DNA of 64,000 bases from an uncultured Clostridia bacterium (GTDB lineage: Bacteria > Bacillota > Clostridia > Christensenellales > Borkfalkiaceae), in the NCBI GenBank assembly GCA_947589385.1, contig CANPZW010000004.1, positions 60,276 through 124,275 on the forward strand, in the 5' to 3' direction. Shown one piece after another: positions 16,178 to 25,108 of this stretch; the stretch's first letter is position 1, and every line of letters begins with the position of its first letter. The notes under the pieces were generated by a model, which did no database searches, was not told the origin of the DNA, and saw only the letters and a program-made list of their open reading frames with translations. The position numbers and the translations under genes were made by a program.

Positions 16178-17468
16178 AGTCATAGGCGCGGGACTTGCGG
16201 GTTCGGAGGCTGCTTACTATCTTGCCGAACGCGGCGAAGAGGTGGAACTTTGGGATATAAAGCCTAAAAAATTCACCCCCGCGCATTCCGATAAAAATTT
16301 CGGGGAGCTTGTCTGCTCCAATTCTTTAAAAGGCAAAGACCCGTTTTCCAACGCCTGCGGGTTGCTGAAAGAGGAGATGCGTATTCTCGGTTCGCTCACA
16401 ATGGAAGCGGCGGATTTTGCGGAAGTTCCTGCGGGCGGCGCGCTTGCGGTTGACAGGGAAAAATTTGCGGAGTATATAACCCGAAAGCTAAAAAGCCACC
16501 GAAATATTTCGGTTGTTTGCGGCGAAGCCGATAAAGTTCCCGAAGGTTGGGCGGTAATCGCCACCGGACCTTTGACGTGCGGCGGGCTGGCGGAGGATAT
16601 TTCGCGGCTGTGCGGGGGCGCGTTGCATTTTTATGACGCTTCGGCGCCTATTGTTTCGAGGGACAGTATAAATTTTTCGAAATGTTTCTTGGGCGACAGA
16701 TACGGCAAGGGCGGCGACGATTATATAAACTGTCCGCTCGATAAAGAGGAGTATGACGCTTTTATCGACGCGCTTTTAAGCGCCGAGCGAGCCGATTTGC
16801 ACGACTTCGAGAAGGGCGAAATTTTCGAAGGCTGTATGCCCTTAGAGGTAATGGCGGCGCGCGGGCGGGACAGCTTGCGTTTCGCTATGTTGAAACCCGT
16901 AGGACTGACGGACGGCAACGGCGGAAAATTTTACGCCGTATTGCAGCTTCGCAAGGAGAATAAGGAAGGCGGCGCTTACAATCTGGTCGGCTTCCAGACC
17001 AATTTGAAATTCGCCGAACAGAAGAGGGTTTTCTCCATGATACCCGCCCTGAAAAACGCGGAATTTTTAAGATACGGCGTAATGCACCGAAACACGTTTA
17101 TAAATTCACCCGCCTGTCTTAACGCCGATTTTTCCCACAAGGCTTTCCCGCGGCTTTTCTTTGCGGGGCAGATAACGGGCGTAGAGGGCTACGTCGAAAG
17201 CGCGGCAAGCGGTATTCTCGCCGCAGTACATATGTATAGGAAATTGAAAGGGCAAGGGCAGTCTATTCCCGAAAATACCACGGTTTTAGGGGCGCTGTCG
17301 CGGCATATTTCTTCCGTCAATGAAAATTTCCAGCCCATGAACGCCAACTTCGGCATACTCCGCGCTCCGGAAATATTCATAAAGGACAAAAAGCGGCGCT
17401 ACGCCTATATGGCAGAACGCGCTTTACGGGATATAACCGAATATAAGCAAAAACTCGATACGGATTGA
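16167..17468 (+). CDS. trmFO: Methylenetetrahydrofolate-tRNA-(uracil-5-)-methyltransferase TrmFO
   Basis: 433 residues. The FAD dinucleotide-binding motif [17 protein letters not shown] opens the protein, and [19 protein letters not shown] and [12 protein letters not shown] are family signatures. It makes m5U54 in the tRNA T-loop using folate and FADH2. The start overlaps the end of topA by 11 bases. The topA-trmFO-hslV-hslU order equals that of Bacillus, but xerC (codV) and codY are missing from this place. Confidence 0.95.
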   Translation: MKIKVIGAGLAGSEAAYYLAERGEEVELWDIKPKKFTPAHSDKNFGELVCSNSLKGKDPFSNACGLLKEEMRILGSLTMEAADFAEVPAGGALAVDREKFAEYITRKLKSHRNISVVCGEADKVPEGWAVIATGPLTCGGLAEDISRLCGGALHFYDASAPIVSRDSINFSKCFLGDRYGKGGDDYINCPLDKEEYDAFIDALLSAERADLHDFEKGEIFEGCMPLEVMAARGRDSLRFAMLKPVGLTDGNGGKFYAVLQLRKENKEGGAYNLVGFQTNLKFAEQKRVFSMIPALKNAEFLRYGVMHRNTFINSPACLNADFSHKAFPRLFFAGQITGVEGYVESAASGILAAVHMYRKLKGQGQSIPENTTVLGALSRHISSVNENFQPMNANFGILRAPEIFIKDKKRRYAYMAERALRDITEYKQKLDTD

Positions 17469-17484
17469 GAATTTAAGGAGAATT

Positions 17485-18021
17485 ATGGTAGAATTTCATG
17501 CCACAACTATTTGCGCCGTAAAAAGAAACGGCGCTACGGCTATCGCCGGCGACGGGCAGGTCACCATGGGCGAAAGCGTAATATTCAAAAACAGCGCGCA
17601 AAAGGTGCGCAGAATTTACGGCGGCAAGGTCATTTTGGGCTTTGCGGGCTCTGTTTCGGACGCGTTTTCGCTTTCGGAAAAGTTCGAAGGCATGCTGAAT
17701 AAGTTTTCGGGCAATCTTATGCGCTCCGCAGTGGAACTCGCCGAGCTCTGGCGGTCCGACAAGGCGGTAAGAAAGCTTGAAGCGCTTATGATTGTCGCCG
17801 ACAAGGAAACCCTTTTGATAGTTTCGGGCACGGGCGAGGTGATTGAGCCCGACGACGGAATAGCCGCGATAGGCAGCGGCGGCAATTACGCCCTTGCGGC
17901 GGCGCGCGCCCTCTGCCAGAATACCGATTTCACCGCCGAAGAAATAGCAAAAAAATCGCTTAAAATAGCAAGCGAAATCTGCGTGTTCACCAATGATAAC
18001 ATTAAGTGCGAGGTGATATGA
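17485..18021 (+). CDS. hslV: HslV (ClpQ) proteolytic subunit
   Basis: 178 residues of a proteasome-beta-like threonine peptidase. [12 protein letters not shown] resembles Bacillus ClpQ (which begins MSSFHATTI), so the nucleophile is likely Thr7 after removal of a six-residue leader; this differs from the one-residue processing in E. coli. GDGQVTMG and [12 protein letters not shown] are typical. It assembles as a dodecamer with HslU. AAGGAG precedes the ATG. Confidence 0.95.
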   Translation: MVEFHATTICAVKRNGATAIAGDGQVTMGESVIFKNSAQKVRRIYGGKVILGFAGSVSDAFSLSEKFEGMLNKFSGNLMRSAVELAELWRSDKAVRKLEALMIVADKETLLIVSGTGEVIEPDDGIAAIGSGGNYALAAARALCQNTDFTAEEIAKKSLKIASEICVFTNDNIKCEVI

Positions 18022-19334
18022 TGGATTTATCTCCCAAACAAATCGTTCACGAGTTGAACAGACACATAATAGGTCAGGACGAGGCTAAAAAGGCGGTTGC
18101 AATCGCTCTGAGAAACCGTTACCGCCGCAGCAGGCTTTCACCCGAGCTGCAAGCCGAAATTACGCCCAAAAACATAATCATGAAAGGTCCTACGGGCGTG
18201 GGTAAAACGGAAATCGCCCGCCGCCTTGCGCGGCTTGTCAAAGCGCCCTTTTTAAAGGTTGAAGCCACAAAGTACACCGAAGTCGGCTATGTCGGGCGGG
18301 ACGTGGAGTCTATGGTGCGCGACCTCGCCGAATGTGCCATCCGCCTTGTCAAGGAGGAAAAAACGCAGGAGGTCCGCTATAAAGCGACAGCCACGGCGGA
18401 GCGCAAAATCGCAAAAGTGCTTGCCGAAATGAAAAAGGAAGAGCGGGGCGAGCTTGCCAAGGATATTTTCGAACAGCAAATTGTCGATGCCGTTCACGAG
18501 GGCAAATACGACAAGACCGTGATAGAGATAGACGTTGCCGACATGCCCAAGCCTTTGGAACTTTCCCCCGGAAGCGGGGCGGCGATAGATTTGGGCTCTA
18601 TTTTCGGCGGAATGGGTTTGCCGAAAAAGACCAAAAAGCGCAAAATTACGGTATATGAAGCGAGAAATCTTTTAATCGCCGAGGAAGCCGATAAGCTTAT
18701 AGACGACGACGCCGTAAATGCGGAGGCTATACGCCGCGCCGAAAACGACGGCATAATTTTCATAGACGAAATAGATAAAATTGCGGGTAAAGGCAATCAG
18801 GGTATAGACGTTTCCCGCGAGGGCGTCCAGCGCGATATTCTGCCCATAGTGGAGGGCTGCACGGTAATGACCAAATACGGTCCTATCAAAACGGACTACA
18901 TTCTGTTTATCGCGGCGGGCGCATTCCACGTATCCAAGGTGGAAGACCTTATCCCCGAATTGCAGGGCAGATTCCCTATACAGGTAGAATTAAAAAGCCT
19001 CACTAAGGAGGATTTTGTAAATATTCTTACCAATACGGAGGCTTCGATAACCCGCCAATACGCCGCGTTGCTTGCGGTTGATAACATAGATTTACACTTT
19101 ACTGCGGACGCTATCGAAAAAATTGCGGAGATTGCCGCGGACATCAACACTACGTCGGAAGATATCGGCGCAAGGCGGTTGCATACCGTAATGGAATATC
19201 TGCTTGAAGAAATTTCTTTCAATGCGGGCGGCAGCGATTATCCCGTATTCCCCGTCGAAATCAACGCGAAGTACGTTGAAGAGCATCTTGCAAGTATTTT
19301 TACCAATAGGGATTTGAAAAAATACGTCTTATAA
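18018..19334 (+). CDS. hslU: HslU (ClpY) ATPase subunit
   Basis: 438 residues. [15 protein letters not shown] opens the protein; Walker [10 protein letters not shown] (about 59-67), the GYVGRDVE pore loop, the inserted I domain (about 110-240) and Walker [10 protein letters not shown] follow. The unfoldase of the HslUV protease. The ATG at 18018 (or the adjacent one at 18021) overlaps the hslV stop; AGGTGAT is the ribosome-binding site. An upstream ATG at 18006 inside hslV is not needed for the domain. Confidence 0.95.
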   Translation: MMDLSPKQIVHELNRHIIGQDEAKKAVAIALRNRYRRSRLSPELQAEITPKNIIMKGPTGVGKTEIARRLARLVKAPFLKVEATKYTEVGYVGRDVESMVRDLAECAIRLVKEEKTQEVRYKATATAERKIAKVLAEMKKEERGELAKDIFEQQIVDAVHEGKYDKTVIEIDVADMPKPLELSPGSGAAIDLGSIFGGMGLPKKTKKRKITVYEARNLLIAEEADKLIDDDAVNAEAIRRAENDGIIFIDEIDKIAGKGNQGIDVSREGVQRDILPIVEGCTVMTKYGPIKTDYILFIAAGAFHVSKVEDLIPELQGRFPIQVELKSLTKEDFVNILTNTEASITRQYAALLAVDNIDLHFTADAIEKIAEIAADINTTSEDIGARRLHTVMEYLLEEISFNAGGSDYPVFPVEINAKYVEEHLASIFTNRDLKKYVL

Positions 19335-19581
19335 AACGCGGCGCATATAAGCGGCGCATAGCATTGTCAAGCGTCGCTCCGCCTTGTTCGTGTACGTCTG
19401 TGTACACTCTCTGCGGTCGTCGTTCGCTTTCCTCGCTCTGCTTGCTTCTATGCACCGCGTAGGCGAGGTATGGGACGCCTAACCGCCTCGGCAAAAAGGG
19501 CTTTACGCCGCATAAACGGGGAGCGTGCGGGGAAAGGCTATTACCGAAAAAATTTAAACCGTACTTCGTAAAAGGTAGTTT
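19335..19581. other. 247-base intergenic region with palindromes, no gene seen
   Basis: Between hslU and hisS. It holds a direct repeat gcggcgcat (twice near 19340-19362), a GTGTAC/GTACAC hairpin (19390-19407) and GGCGAGG/CCGCCTCG pairing near 19462-19490. No T-box signature is visible despite the position before a tRNA synthetase. A minus-strand ORF across it has a repetitive Ser/Glu/Gln/Arg composition and looks spurious. A dispersed intergenic repeat is likely. Confidence 0.5.
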
Positions 19582-20838
19582 ATGATAAACATTCCGAAGG
19601 GCACAAAGGACGTTTTGCCCTCCCAAAGTTATAAATGGCAGTATGTCGAAAACGCCGCGCGCGAGGTCGCGCGTGTGTTTAATTTAAAGGAAATCCGCAC
19701 TCCCGTATTCGAGCATACGGAGTTGTTTTTGCGCGGCGTGGGTGAAACCACGGACGTGGTAAACAAGGAAATGTACACCTTCGAGGACAAGGGCGGCAGA
19801 AGCATAACCTTGAAGCCCGAAGGCACGGCGGGCGCCGTACGTCTTTTTGTGGAAAACGGACTTTCTTCCACGCCCCTGCCCGTCAAAACGTATTATATTT
19901 CCCCCGCGTTCCGCTATGAACGCCCGCAGGCAGGCAGATTGCGGGAATTTCACCAATTCGGAATAGAAGTGTTCGGCTCTGCTTCCGCCGAAACGGACGC
20001 GGAAGTCATATTTGCGGCTTTGTCCTTTCTCAAAAAGCTTAACGTAAAAAACATACGGCTTGAAATAAATTCCATAGGCTGCAAAACCTGCCGGGCTGAA
20101 TATAACGCGGCGCTTAAAGCGTATTTTTTGCCCCGCCTTTCCGAAATGTGCGAAACTTGCCGTACGCGCTACGAAACCAATCCCCTGCGTATCCTCGACT
20201 GCAAGGAAGAGGGGTGCAAACGCATTGCCGAGGGCGCGCCGAACATAACCGATTATCTCTGCGACGATTGCCGCGCGCACTTTGAAAAGGTGAAAAGCCT
20301 GCTTTCCGGCCAGGGGCTGGAATACCGCGTAAATCCCCGCATAGTCCGCGGGCTGGATTATTACACGCGCACTGTGTTTGAGTTTGTGTCGGACGCGATA
20401 GGCGCACAGGGCACTGTCTGCGGCGGCGGCAGATACGACGGGCTTGTGGGCTCGCTGGGCGGTCCGGAAACTCCCGCGGTAGGTTTCGGCGCGGGAATAG
20501 AAAGACTGCTGCTTTTAATGGAGAACACCGGCGCGCCTTTCCCCGAAGAACCAAAACCCTGCATATATATTGCGGGAATGGATACCGCTTCCCGTGCAAA
20601 GGCTTTCGCGCTTGCGCTTGCCGTCCGTGAAAGCGGAATATCCGCCGAAATAGACCATATGGAGCGTTCCGTAAAGGCTCAGCTTAAATATGCGGACAAG
20701 CTGGGCGCGAAATACGTCGCCGTAATAGGCGAAAGCGAAATGTCGGGCGGCGAACTGAACGTTAAAAAAATGTCGGACGGCTCTGTGCAAACGGTTAAAA
20801 TGCAGGACCTCTGCGCATACTTATCAAAGGAGAAATAA
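19582..20838 (+). CDS. hisS: Histidyl-tRNA synthetase
   Basis: 418 residues, class II synthetase: motif 2 (FRYERPQAGRLREFHQFG, about 112-129), the His-specific signatures GLDYYTRTVFEF and GGGRYDGLVG, and motif 3 GFGAGIERLL, then an anticodon-binding domain from about 325. AAAAGGTAG precedes the ATG. A cysteine pair cluster at about 175-225 (CKTC, CETC, CDDC) suggests a bound zinc in an insertion; such Cys-rich insertions are known in clostridial HisS. Followed two bases later by trxA. Confidence 0.96.
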   Translation: MINIPKGTKDVLPSQSYKWQYVENAAREVARVFNLKEIRTPVFEHTELFLRGVGETTDVVNKEMYTFEDKGGRSITLKPEGTAGAVRLFVENGLSSTPLPVKTYYISPAFRYERPQAGRLREFHQFGIEVFGSASAETDAEVIFAALSFLKKLNVKNIRLEINSIGCKTCRAEYNAALKAYFLPRLSEMCETCRTRYETNPLRILDCKEEGCKRIAEGAPNITDYLCDDCRAHFEKVKSLLSGQGLEYRVNPRIVRGLDYYTRTVFEFVSDAIGAQGTVCGGGRYDGLVGSLGGPETPAVGFGAGIERLLLLMENTGAPFPEEPKPCIYIAGMDTASRAKAFALALAVRESGISAEIDHMERSVKAQLKYADKLGAKYVAVIGESEMSGGELNVKKMSDGSVQTVKMQDLCAYLSKEK

Positions 20839-20839
20839 A

Positions 20840-21151
20840 ATGGTAACTGAACTGAATACGGAAAAATTCGACGAGCTGATAAAGGGCGAAAAACCCGTTG
20901 TGTGCGACTTTTTTGCAAAATGGTGCGGACCTTGCAAGATGCTTGCGCCCGTAATGGAACAAGTTTCGGAAGAATTTCCGTCGGCGGAGTTCGTAAAGGT
21001 GGATATCGACGAAAATATGGAACTTTCCGTCCGTTACGGAATAATGAGCATACCCCTTGTGGTTATTTTTAAAAACGGGGAGATTGCGGCGAAAAGCCTC
21101 GGCTATTCCACAAAATCCGAAATGCAGGACTTCTTAAAGGAAAATCTTTGA
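20840..21151 (+). CDS. trxA: Thioredoxin
   Basis: 103 residues. Active site WCGPC at 28-32 and the cis-Pro loop (SIPLVV) at about 73-78. A general disulfide reductase of the cytosol. It directly follows hisS and was probably co-transcribed with it; AAAGGAG spans the hisS end. Confidence 0.95.
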   Translation: MVTELNTEKFDELIKGEKPVVCDFFAKWCGPCKMLAPVMEQVSEEFPSAEFVKVDIDENMELSVRYGIMSIPLVVIFKNGEIAAKSLGYSTKSEMQDFLKENL

Positions 21152-21154
21152 TTT

Positions 21155-21250
21155 ATAAACAAAAGTCCGCCGCGCGCGCAAGTTTGCGCGCGCGGCGGCG
21201 GCAATATAAAAGCGGCGCGGACGGGTTCTTCCCGTACGCGCCGCTTTTTA
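21155..21250 (+). repeat. Double-hairpin repeat, copy A
   Basis: Two consecutive G+C-rich palindromes joined by gcaatataaaagc. The first is built on GCGCGCGCAA/TTGCGCGCGC and the second on GGCGCGGACGGG/CCCGTACGCGCC. An almost identical, same-orientation copy lies at 22920-23012, on the far side of the XRE/lipoprotein pair. The second palindrome ends in TTTTT and can terminate trxA. Confidence 0.8.
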
Positions 21251-21292
21251 ACTTGATAAGTGCGGCGGCGCGAATTTCGCGACCGCCGCGGT

Positions 21293-21553
21293 TCACTTTA
21301 AATTTTCATTCAACTCCCTGTCGAAAAGCTCACAAATTTCAACTTTCAAAACTTTTGCAAGCGCATATAACTCTATGTCCGTCACCGTCCTCGAATAATC
21401 CTCTATTCGCGAAATCGAGCCGCGGCAAATATAAACGGCATAAAGTTCCAACTTTTCCGAAAGCGCGCGCTGGCTCATTTTCAACTTTTTGCGTAGCTTT
21501 TCAACGTTTGCGCCTATCATATTCATCTTTTGCCCGTCGATAATTCTCGCCAT
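21293..21553 (-). CDS. XRE-family transcriptional regulator
   Basis: 86 residues with one helix-turn-helix (LRKKLKMSQRALSEKLEL, then GSISRIEDYSRTV). The C-terminus is short and acidic with no extra domain. GGGAG lies 9 bases before the ATG. It faces a lipoprotein gene across a 113-base region containing a TTGACA-17-TATTTT promoter and the palindrome TTGTCCT-5-AGGACAA, which is the probable operator. Inferred to repress the lipoprotein and perhaps itself. Confidence 0.8.
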   Translation of the reverse strand: MARIIDGQKMNMIGANVEKLRKKLKMSQRALSEKLELYAVYICRGSISRIEDYSRTVTDIELYALAKVLKVEICELFDRELNENLK

Positions 21554-21583
21554 AAAAAATTTCTCCCGACAACGATTATTGTC

Positions 21584-21646
21584 TTGACAAAGGACAAGTA
21601 TTATGATATTTTATAAAAAGTTAAAAATTGTCCTGTTATAGGACAA
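21584..21646 (+). promoter_or_regulatory. Promoter and operator of the DUF6273-type lipoprotein gene
   Basis: TTGACA (21584-21589), 17 bases, TATTTT (21607-21612). A half-site AAGGACAAG lies in the spacer (21590-21598), and the full palindrome TTGTCCTgttatAGGACAA (21628-21646) lies just after the expected start site, a position suited to repression. Confidence 0.7.
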
Positions 21647-21666
21647 AATCAAAAGGAGAAAAAATT

Positions 21667-22914
21667 GTGAAAAAGAAGTATCTTATAGTGTTGCTTTTGG
21701 CTGTCTGCGCTTTGTGCCTTGCTTTTGCCTTTGCGGGTTGTAAGAGCAGACAAAACGGTAATAATGAAAGCTCGGGCGGCGGGGAACACGTTCACGATTA
21801 CGGTGAACTCATTCCCGAAGTTGCGGCAACCTGCACGACCGAGGGAACGGAAGCGCACTACTATTGCGAGGGTTGCCACAAGTATTTTGACGCAAAAAAG
21901 AACGAAGTATCTCTTGATGACTTAAAAATCGATATTGACCCGACCGCGCATAAATGGGGAGCGGACGGCAAATGCGAATATAATCCCGAGCACATTAAAT
22001 CCGCTTATACTTTGAGCGCGGACGAAACCAAGATATACTTCGGGGAATATCCGCAGAGCGAGGTTGAGGAAAGCGGATTGAAAGTAACTCTCGGTTTGGA
22101 AGCAAGCAGCGGCGCGTTGCCCACGGCGGAAAACGCAAACGGCTGGACGGACTACGGCTATTATATCGAGGGCGAAGTGCAGAACTTTATGTGGTACATA
22201 GACGTGGAATATGAAGGCGACCGTTACCGCGGCGTGTATTTCACGAGTTACCGTCCGGATAGTACGACGGAGAGCAGTTTATATAGCTATCAAGACGACA
22301 ACGGGTATGAAATAAACACGGCTTATTGGTTTAAGTTCGAGCCTATTGAATGGCGCATACTTTCCCAATCCGACGGCACGGCGTTGCTTATGTCGAATAT
22401 AATTCTCGACAGCCAGCAGTATTACTACGAAAAATCGGGTACGCGCCAGATAGCCGATAATACAGTTTATCCCACCAATTATAAAGAAAGCGACATAAGG
22501 GAATGGCTGAACGATACTTTTTATAAAACGTCGTTCGACGAATTGGCGAAGAGCATAATACAGGAGACGGAAGTGGACAACAGTGCTGATACTGCGTTTA
22601 TGAACGACGTTAAATTTGCTTGCGAAAACACGTACGACAAAATATTCTTGTTGAGCCCTGCGGACATAATAAACAGCGAATACGGCTTTGCGGAGGATGT
22701 CGGTACATCTGACTCTGCACGTCAATTAAAGAGTACGGCGTATGCAAAGTCACAGGGAGTCAATGTAACTACGGATGGCTACGGTTGGTGGTGGTTGCGT
22801 TCACCTATGAACGAAAAAGTTTGTCATTATATACACGACAACGGCATCGGCAAAAGCCGCAATGTTGTTAACGCTTTCGTCGGAGTTGTTCCCGCTTTGC
22901 GGATAAAACTGTAA
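21667..22914 (+). CDS. Secreted lipoprotein with C-terminal DUF6273-like domain
   Basis: 415 residues from a GTG start, chosen because AGGAG lies 8 bases upstream and the signal peptide then begins MKKKYLIVLLL. The lipobox AFAGC predicts lipid attachment at Cys about 25. Next comes a Gly/Ser linker, then a Cys/His segment (residues ~40-95) with TCTTEGT, YYCEGCHKYF and CEYNPEH, resembling one unit of the repeats in the lipoprotein at 34105. Residues ~110-415 have YFGEYPQ, WRILS and WWLRSP, typical of DUF6273-type extracellular domains. Function unknown. Divergent from an XRE regulator. Confidence 0.8.
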   Translation: MKKKYLIVLLLAVCALCLAFAFAGCKSRQNGNNESSGGGEHVHDYGELIPEVAATCTTEGTEAHYYCEGCHKYFDAKKNEVSLDDLKIDIDPTAHKWGADGKCEYNPEHIKSAYTLSADETKIYFGEYPQSEVEESGLKVTLGLEASSGALPTAENANGWTDYGYYIEGEVQNFMWYIDVEYEGDRYRGVYFTSYRPDSTTESSLYSYQDDNGYEINTAYWFKFEPIEWRILSQSDGTALLMSNIILDSQQYYYEKSGTRQIADNTVYPTNYKESDIREWLNDTFYKTSFDELAKSIIQETEVDNSADTAFMNDVKFACENTYDKIFLLSPADIINSEYGFAEDVGTSDSARQLKSTAYAKSQGVNVTTDGYGWWWLRSPMNEKVCHYIHDNGIGKSRNVVNAFVGVVPALRIKL

Positions 22915-22919
22915 TGCAG

Positions 22920-23012
22920 ATAAACAAAAAGTCCGCGGCGCGCGCAAACTTGCGCGCGCCGCGGCTGAGCAATATAAAAGCGGCGCGGACGGGTTCTTCC
23001 CGTCCGCGCCCG
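22920..23012 (+). repeat. Double-hairpin repeat, copy B
   Basis: Same layout as copy A at 21155: ATAAAC, a GCGCGCGCAA-centred palindrome, GCAATATAAAAGC and a GGCGCGGACGGG/CCCGTCCGCGCC hairpin. Compensatory differences from copy A keep the first stem perfect (outer arms GCCGCG versus GCGGCG), which argues that structure is selected. It follows the lipoprotein stop by 5 bases. Confidence 0.8.
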
Positions 23013-23038
23013 CAATTTTAAAGTGAAAACCCAAAAAA

Positions 23039-23079
23039 ATACAAGGCGGCGGACCAACGGTCCGCCGCCTTGTATTTTT
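23039..23079. terminator. Bidirectional terminator between lipoprotein and second XRE gene
   Basis: 17-bp perfect stem ATACAAGGCGGCGGACC with AAC loop, T run on the plus side and A run on the other. Confidence 0.8.
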
Positions 23080-23095
23080 CTTGTGTAAATATAGT

Positions 23096-23392
23096 TTATC
23101 TTCTGTTATACATTGCATTGTATAGGTCTGCAACCCGCCTCGCAAACAGCAAATCCCTTGTTTCTTCCGCGGGGCGACTTTTTATTTCAAGCAAATCATC
23201 GCAACTAACGCCGAAAATTTCAGCTATCCTTTTTAGCTGGTATAGGTCGGGTTCCTGCAAATCACGCTCTATCTTGCTGTAATTGGATTGGTTCATTGGG
23301 ATAAGCGACGCCAACTCCGTCTGCGACATATCCCTGTCTTCCCTCAAATCCCTTATTTTGGTTCCGAACGACTTTTTAAAATAGTTCTTCAT
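23096..23392 (-). CDS. XRE-family transcriptional regulator
   Basis: 98 residues with a classical helix-turn-helix (LREDRDMSQTELASLI, then NQSNYSKIERD) and DLLEIK, followed by a charged C-terminal helix. It faces a region with TAACTAA / TTAGTTA elements and a strong plus-strand promoter that has no normal gene behind it. Probably controls that divergent transcript. Not closely similar to the XRE proteins at 21293 or 53043 beyond the fold. Confidence 0.8.
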   Translation of the reverse strand: MKNYFKKSFGTKIRDLREDRDMSQTELASLIPMNQSNYSKIERDLQEPDLYQLKRIAEIFGVSCDDLLEIKSRPAEETRDLLFARRVADLYNAMYNRR

Positions 23393-23426
23393 AAACTTAA
23401 TTTTAACTATTTGTAACTAAAAATAC

Positions 23427-23455
23427 TTGACCGTTAGTTAAGTTTATTATATAAT
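23427..23455 (+). promoter_or_regulatory. Strong promoter with TTAGTTA operator element
   Basis: TTGACC (23427-23432), 17 bases containing TTAGTTA, TATAAT (23450-23455). Related sequences GTAACTAA (upstream) and TTAACTAA (downstream) surround it, suggesting binding of the divergent XRE protein. Confidence 0.65.
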
Positions 23456-23461
23456 ATAGGT

Positions 23462-23624
23462 AGAAATTAACTAATGTGTAACACCTTTCCAATTTGGTGA
23501 AACTTTCAGTCTTTTGCTTCACGTTACATATAGTTGATTTCGTTTAAACCTTACGGTTTAAACTTCTCCTTTTTAGGCGGCGGACAACTGTGCGCATTTT
23601 GTTGTCCGTCGTTTGGTATTTTTA
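23462..23624 (+). ncRNA. Candidate small RNA divergent from the XRE gene
   Basis: About 160 nt between the promoter at 23427-23455 and a terminator. It contains CACC...GGTG, the perfect GTTTAAACC-TTAC-GGTTTAAAC hairpin (near 23542-23563), a single-stranded pyrimidine stretch CTTCTCCTTTTT that could pair with Shine-Dalgarno sequences, and a 13-bp terminal hairpin (23576-23613) with ATTTTT. The only ORF is an 8-codon one (MCNTFPIW). Sequence supports a transcript, not its function. Confidence 0.5.
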
Positions 23625-23643
23625 AATTACTTTTTTCTATTAA

Positions 23644-23677
23644 AATGGCAGCTTATTCTGTTTGAATCAGCTGCCAT
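23644..23677. terminator. Hairpin after glyA
   Basis: 10-bp stem AATGGCAGCT/AGCTGCCATT with a 14-base loop, T-rich on both sides; it lies 27 bases past the glyA stop and probably ends that transcript. Confidence 0.6.
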
Positions 23678-23703
23678 TAGGTTCTTTTAAGCTGTAATAG
23701 CCA

Positions 23704-24954
23704 TTATCTTACGCAGTCGGCATAGAGGGGGAAGGCCTTGCAAAGTTTTGCAACTTCCTTTTCCACGTATCCGAAAGAAGCTTCGCGCTCGTCTATTACC
23801 TTTGCTATAAGCTGCGCTATCTTGCGCGCTTCGGGCTCTTTCATCCCGCGGGAGGTCATTGCGGGCGTGCCTACGCGTATGCCCGAAGTAACGAAGGGCT
23901 TTTGTGTGTCGAAAGGAATTGCGTTCTTATTCACGGTGATATGCACTTCGTCCAGAAGTTTTTCAAGCTCTTTGCCCGTAATATTCTTGTCCGTTAGGTT
24001 CAGAAGGATAAGGTGATTGTCCGTGCCGCCCGAAACCATCTTTATGCCGAGCTTGTTCCATTCGTCCGCCATAGCCGCGGCGTTTTTGACAATCTGTTTC
24101 TGATATTCCTTAAATTCGGGCGTCAGCGCTTCTTTTAAAGCGACCGCTTTCGCCGCGATAATGTGCATAAGAGGACCGCCCTGCAAGCCGGGGAATACCG
24201 CCTTATCTATAACCTTGCCCCATTCTTCCTTGCACATGATAAGCCCGCCGCGGGGACCGCGCAAAGTCTTATGGGTCGTAGAGGTGACGAAGTCCGCATA
24301 AGGTATGGGCGAGGGGTGAAGCCCCGTAGCCACAAGACCTGCGATATGCGCTATATCCACCATCATCAAAGCGCCGCACTTGTCGCAGATTTCGCGTATG
24401 CGTTTGAAGTCGATTATTCTCGGATAAGCCGAAGCGCCCGCGATAATAAGTTTGGGCTTACATTCGAGGGCGATTTTTTCCATTTCGTCGTAATCGATTA
24501 CCTGCGTGTCTTCGCGGACTCCGTAGGGTACGATATTAAAATATTTTCCCGAAATATTTACGGGAGAGCCGTGCGAAAGGTGACCGCCGTGCGCAAGGTT
24601 CATGCCCATAACGGTATCGCCGGGCTGGCAGGTTGCGAAGAGCACCGCAAGGTTTGCGCTTGCGCCCGAATGGGGTTGGACGTTGCAGTATTCGCAGCCG
24701 AAAAGCTGTTTAACGCGGTCGCGCGCCAAATCCTCCGCAATATCCACGAATTGGCAGCCGCCGTAATAGCGGTGCCCGGGATAGCCCTCTGCGTATTTGT
24801 TGGTAAGATGGCTGCCCGCCGCCGCCAGAACGGCGGGGGAAACAAAGTTTTCGCTTGCAATAAGCTCGATATTGTTCTGCTGACGGTTCAATTCAAGCTT
24901 CAATGCCTCGGCAAGCTCGGGGTCGGTTTGTTCGATTAAGGAAATGTCAATCAT
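23704..24954 (-). CDS. glyA: Serine hydroxymethyltransferase
   Basis: 416 residues. [30 protein letters not shown] and the PLP-lysine motif [14 protein letters not shown] (Lys about 226) identify SHMT, which interconverts serine and glycine with tetrahydrofolate. Monocistronic. Its minus-strand promoter is TTGTTA-17-TAAAAT just upstream (about 25010-24982), and GGGAG lies before the ATG. A long plus-strand ORF inside it is a shadow. Confidence 0.97.
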   Translation of the reverse strand: MIDISLIEQTDPELAEALKLELNRQQNNIELIASENFVSPAVLAAAGSHLTNKYAEGYPGHRYYGGCQFVDIAEDLARDRVKQLFGCEYCNVQPHSGASANLAVLFATCQPGDTVMGMNLAHGGHLSHGSPVNISGKYFNIVPYGVREDTQVIDYDEMEKIALECKPKLIIAGASAYPRIIDFKRIREICDKCGALMMVDIAHIAGLVATGLHPSPIPYADFVTSTTHKTLRGPRGGLIMCKEEWGKVIDKAVFPGLQGGPLMHIIAAKAVALKEALTPEFKEYQKQIVKNAAAMADEWNKLGIKMVSGGTDNHLILLNLTDKNITGKELEKLLDEVHITVNKNAIPFDTQKPFVTSGIRVGTPAMTSRGMKEPEARKIAQLIAKVIDEREASFGYVEKEVAKLCKAFPLYADCVR

Positions 24955-25050
24955 TTTTCGCTCCCATCAATATATTTAAGTATCCATATTTTAACATATA
25001 ATTCCGGAAATAACAAGGCTTTCGGAAAGAATTTTCTATATCTTTATCGC

Positions 25051-25079
25051 TTGATATCCCCAGAGCACGGTGATATAAT
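25051..25079 (+). promoter_or_regulatory. Promoter of the DegV-family gene
   Basis: TTGATA (25051-25056), 17 bases, TATAAT (25074-25079), 29 bases before the ATG. Confidence 0.7.
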
Positions 25080-25108
25080 GTATTTATCAAATTTGGTTAG
25101 GTGATAGA

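Noticed and set aside
19335..19581. T-box leader before hisS
   Set aside because: No conserved T-box core sequence or terminator/antiterminator pair is visible.
19300..19626. 108-codon minus-strand ORF over the hslU-hisS spacer
   Set aside because: It overlaps the ends of two real genes and translates repeat DNA of low complexity.
21148..21543. 131-codon ORF after trxA
   Set aside because: It spans the double-hairpin repeat and lies antisense to the XRE gene.
24163..24939. 258-codon ORF antisense to glyA
   Set aside because: It mirrors the SHMT gene, whose motifs are complete; the peptide has no domain and no ribosome-binding site.
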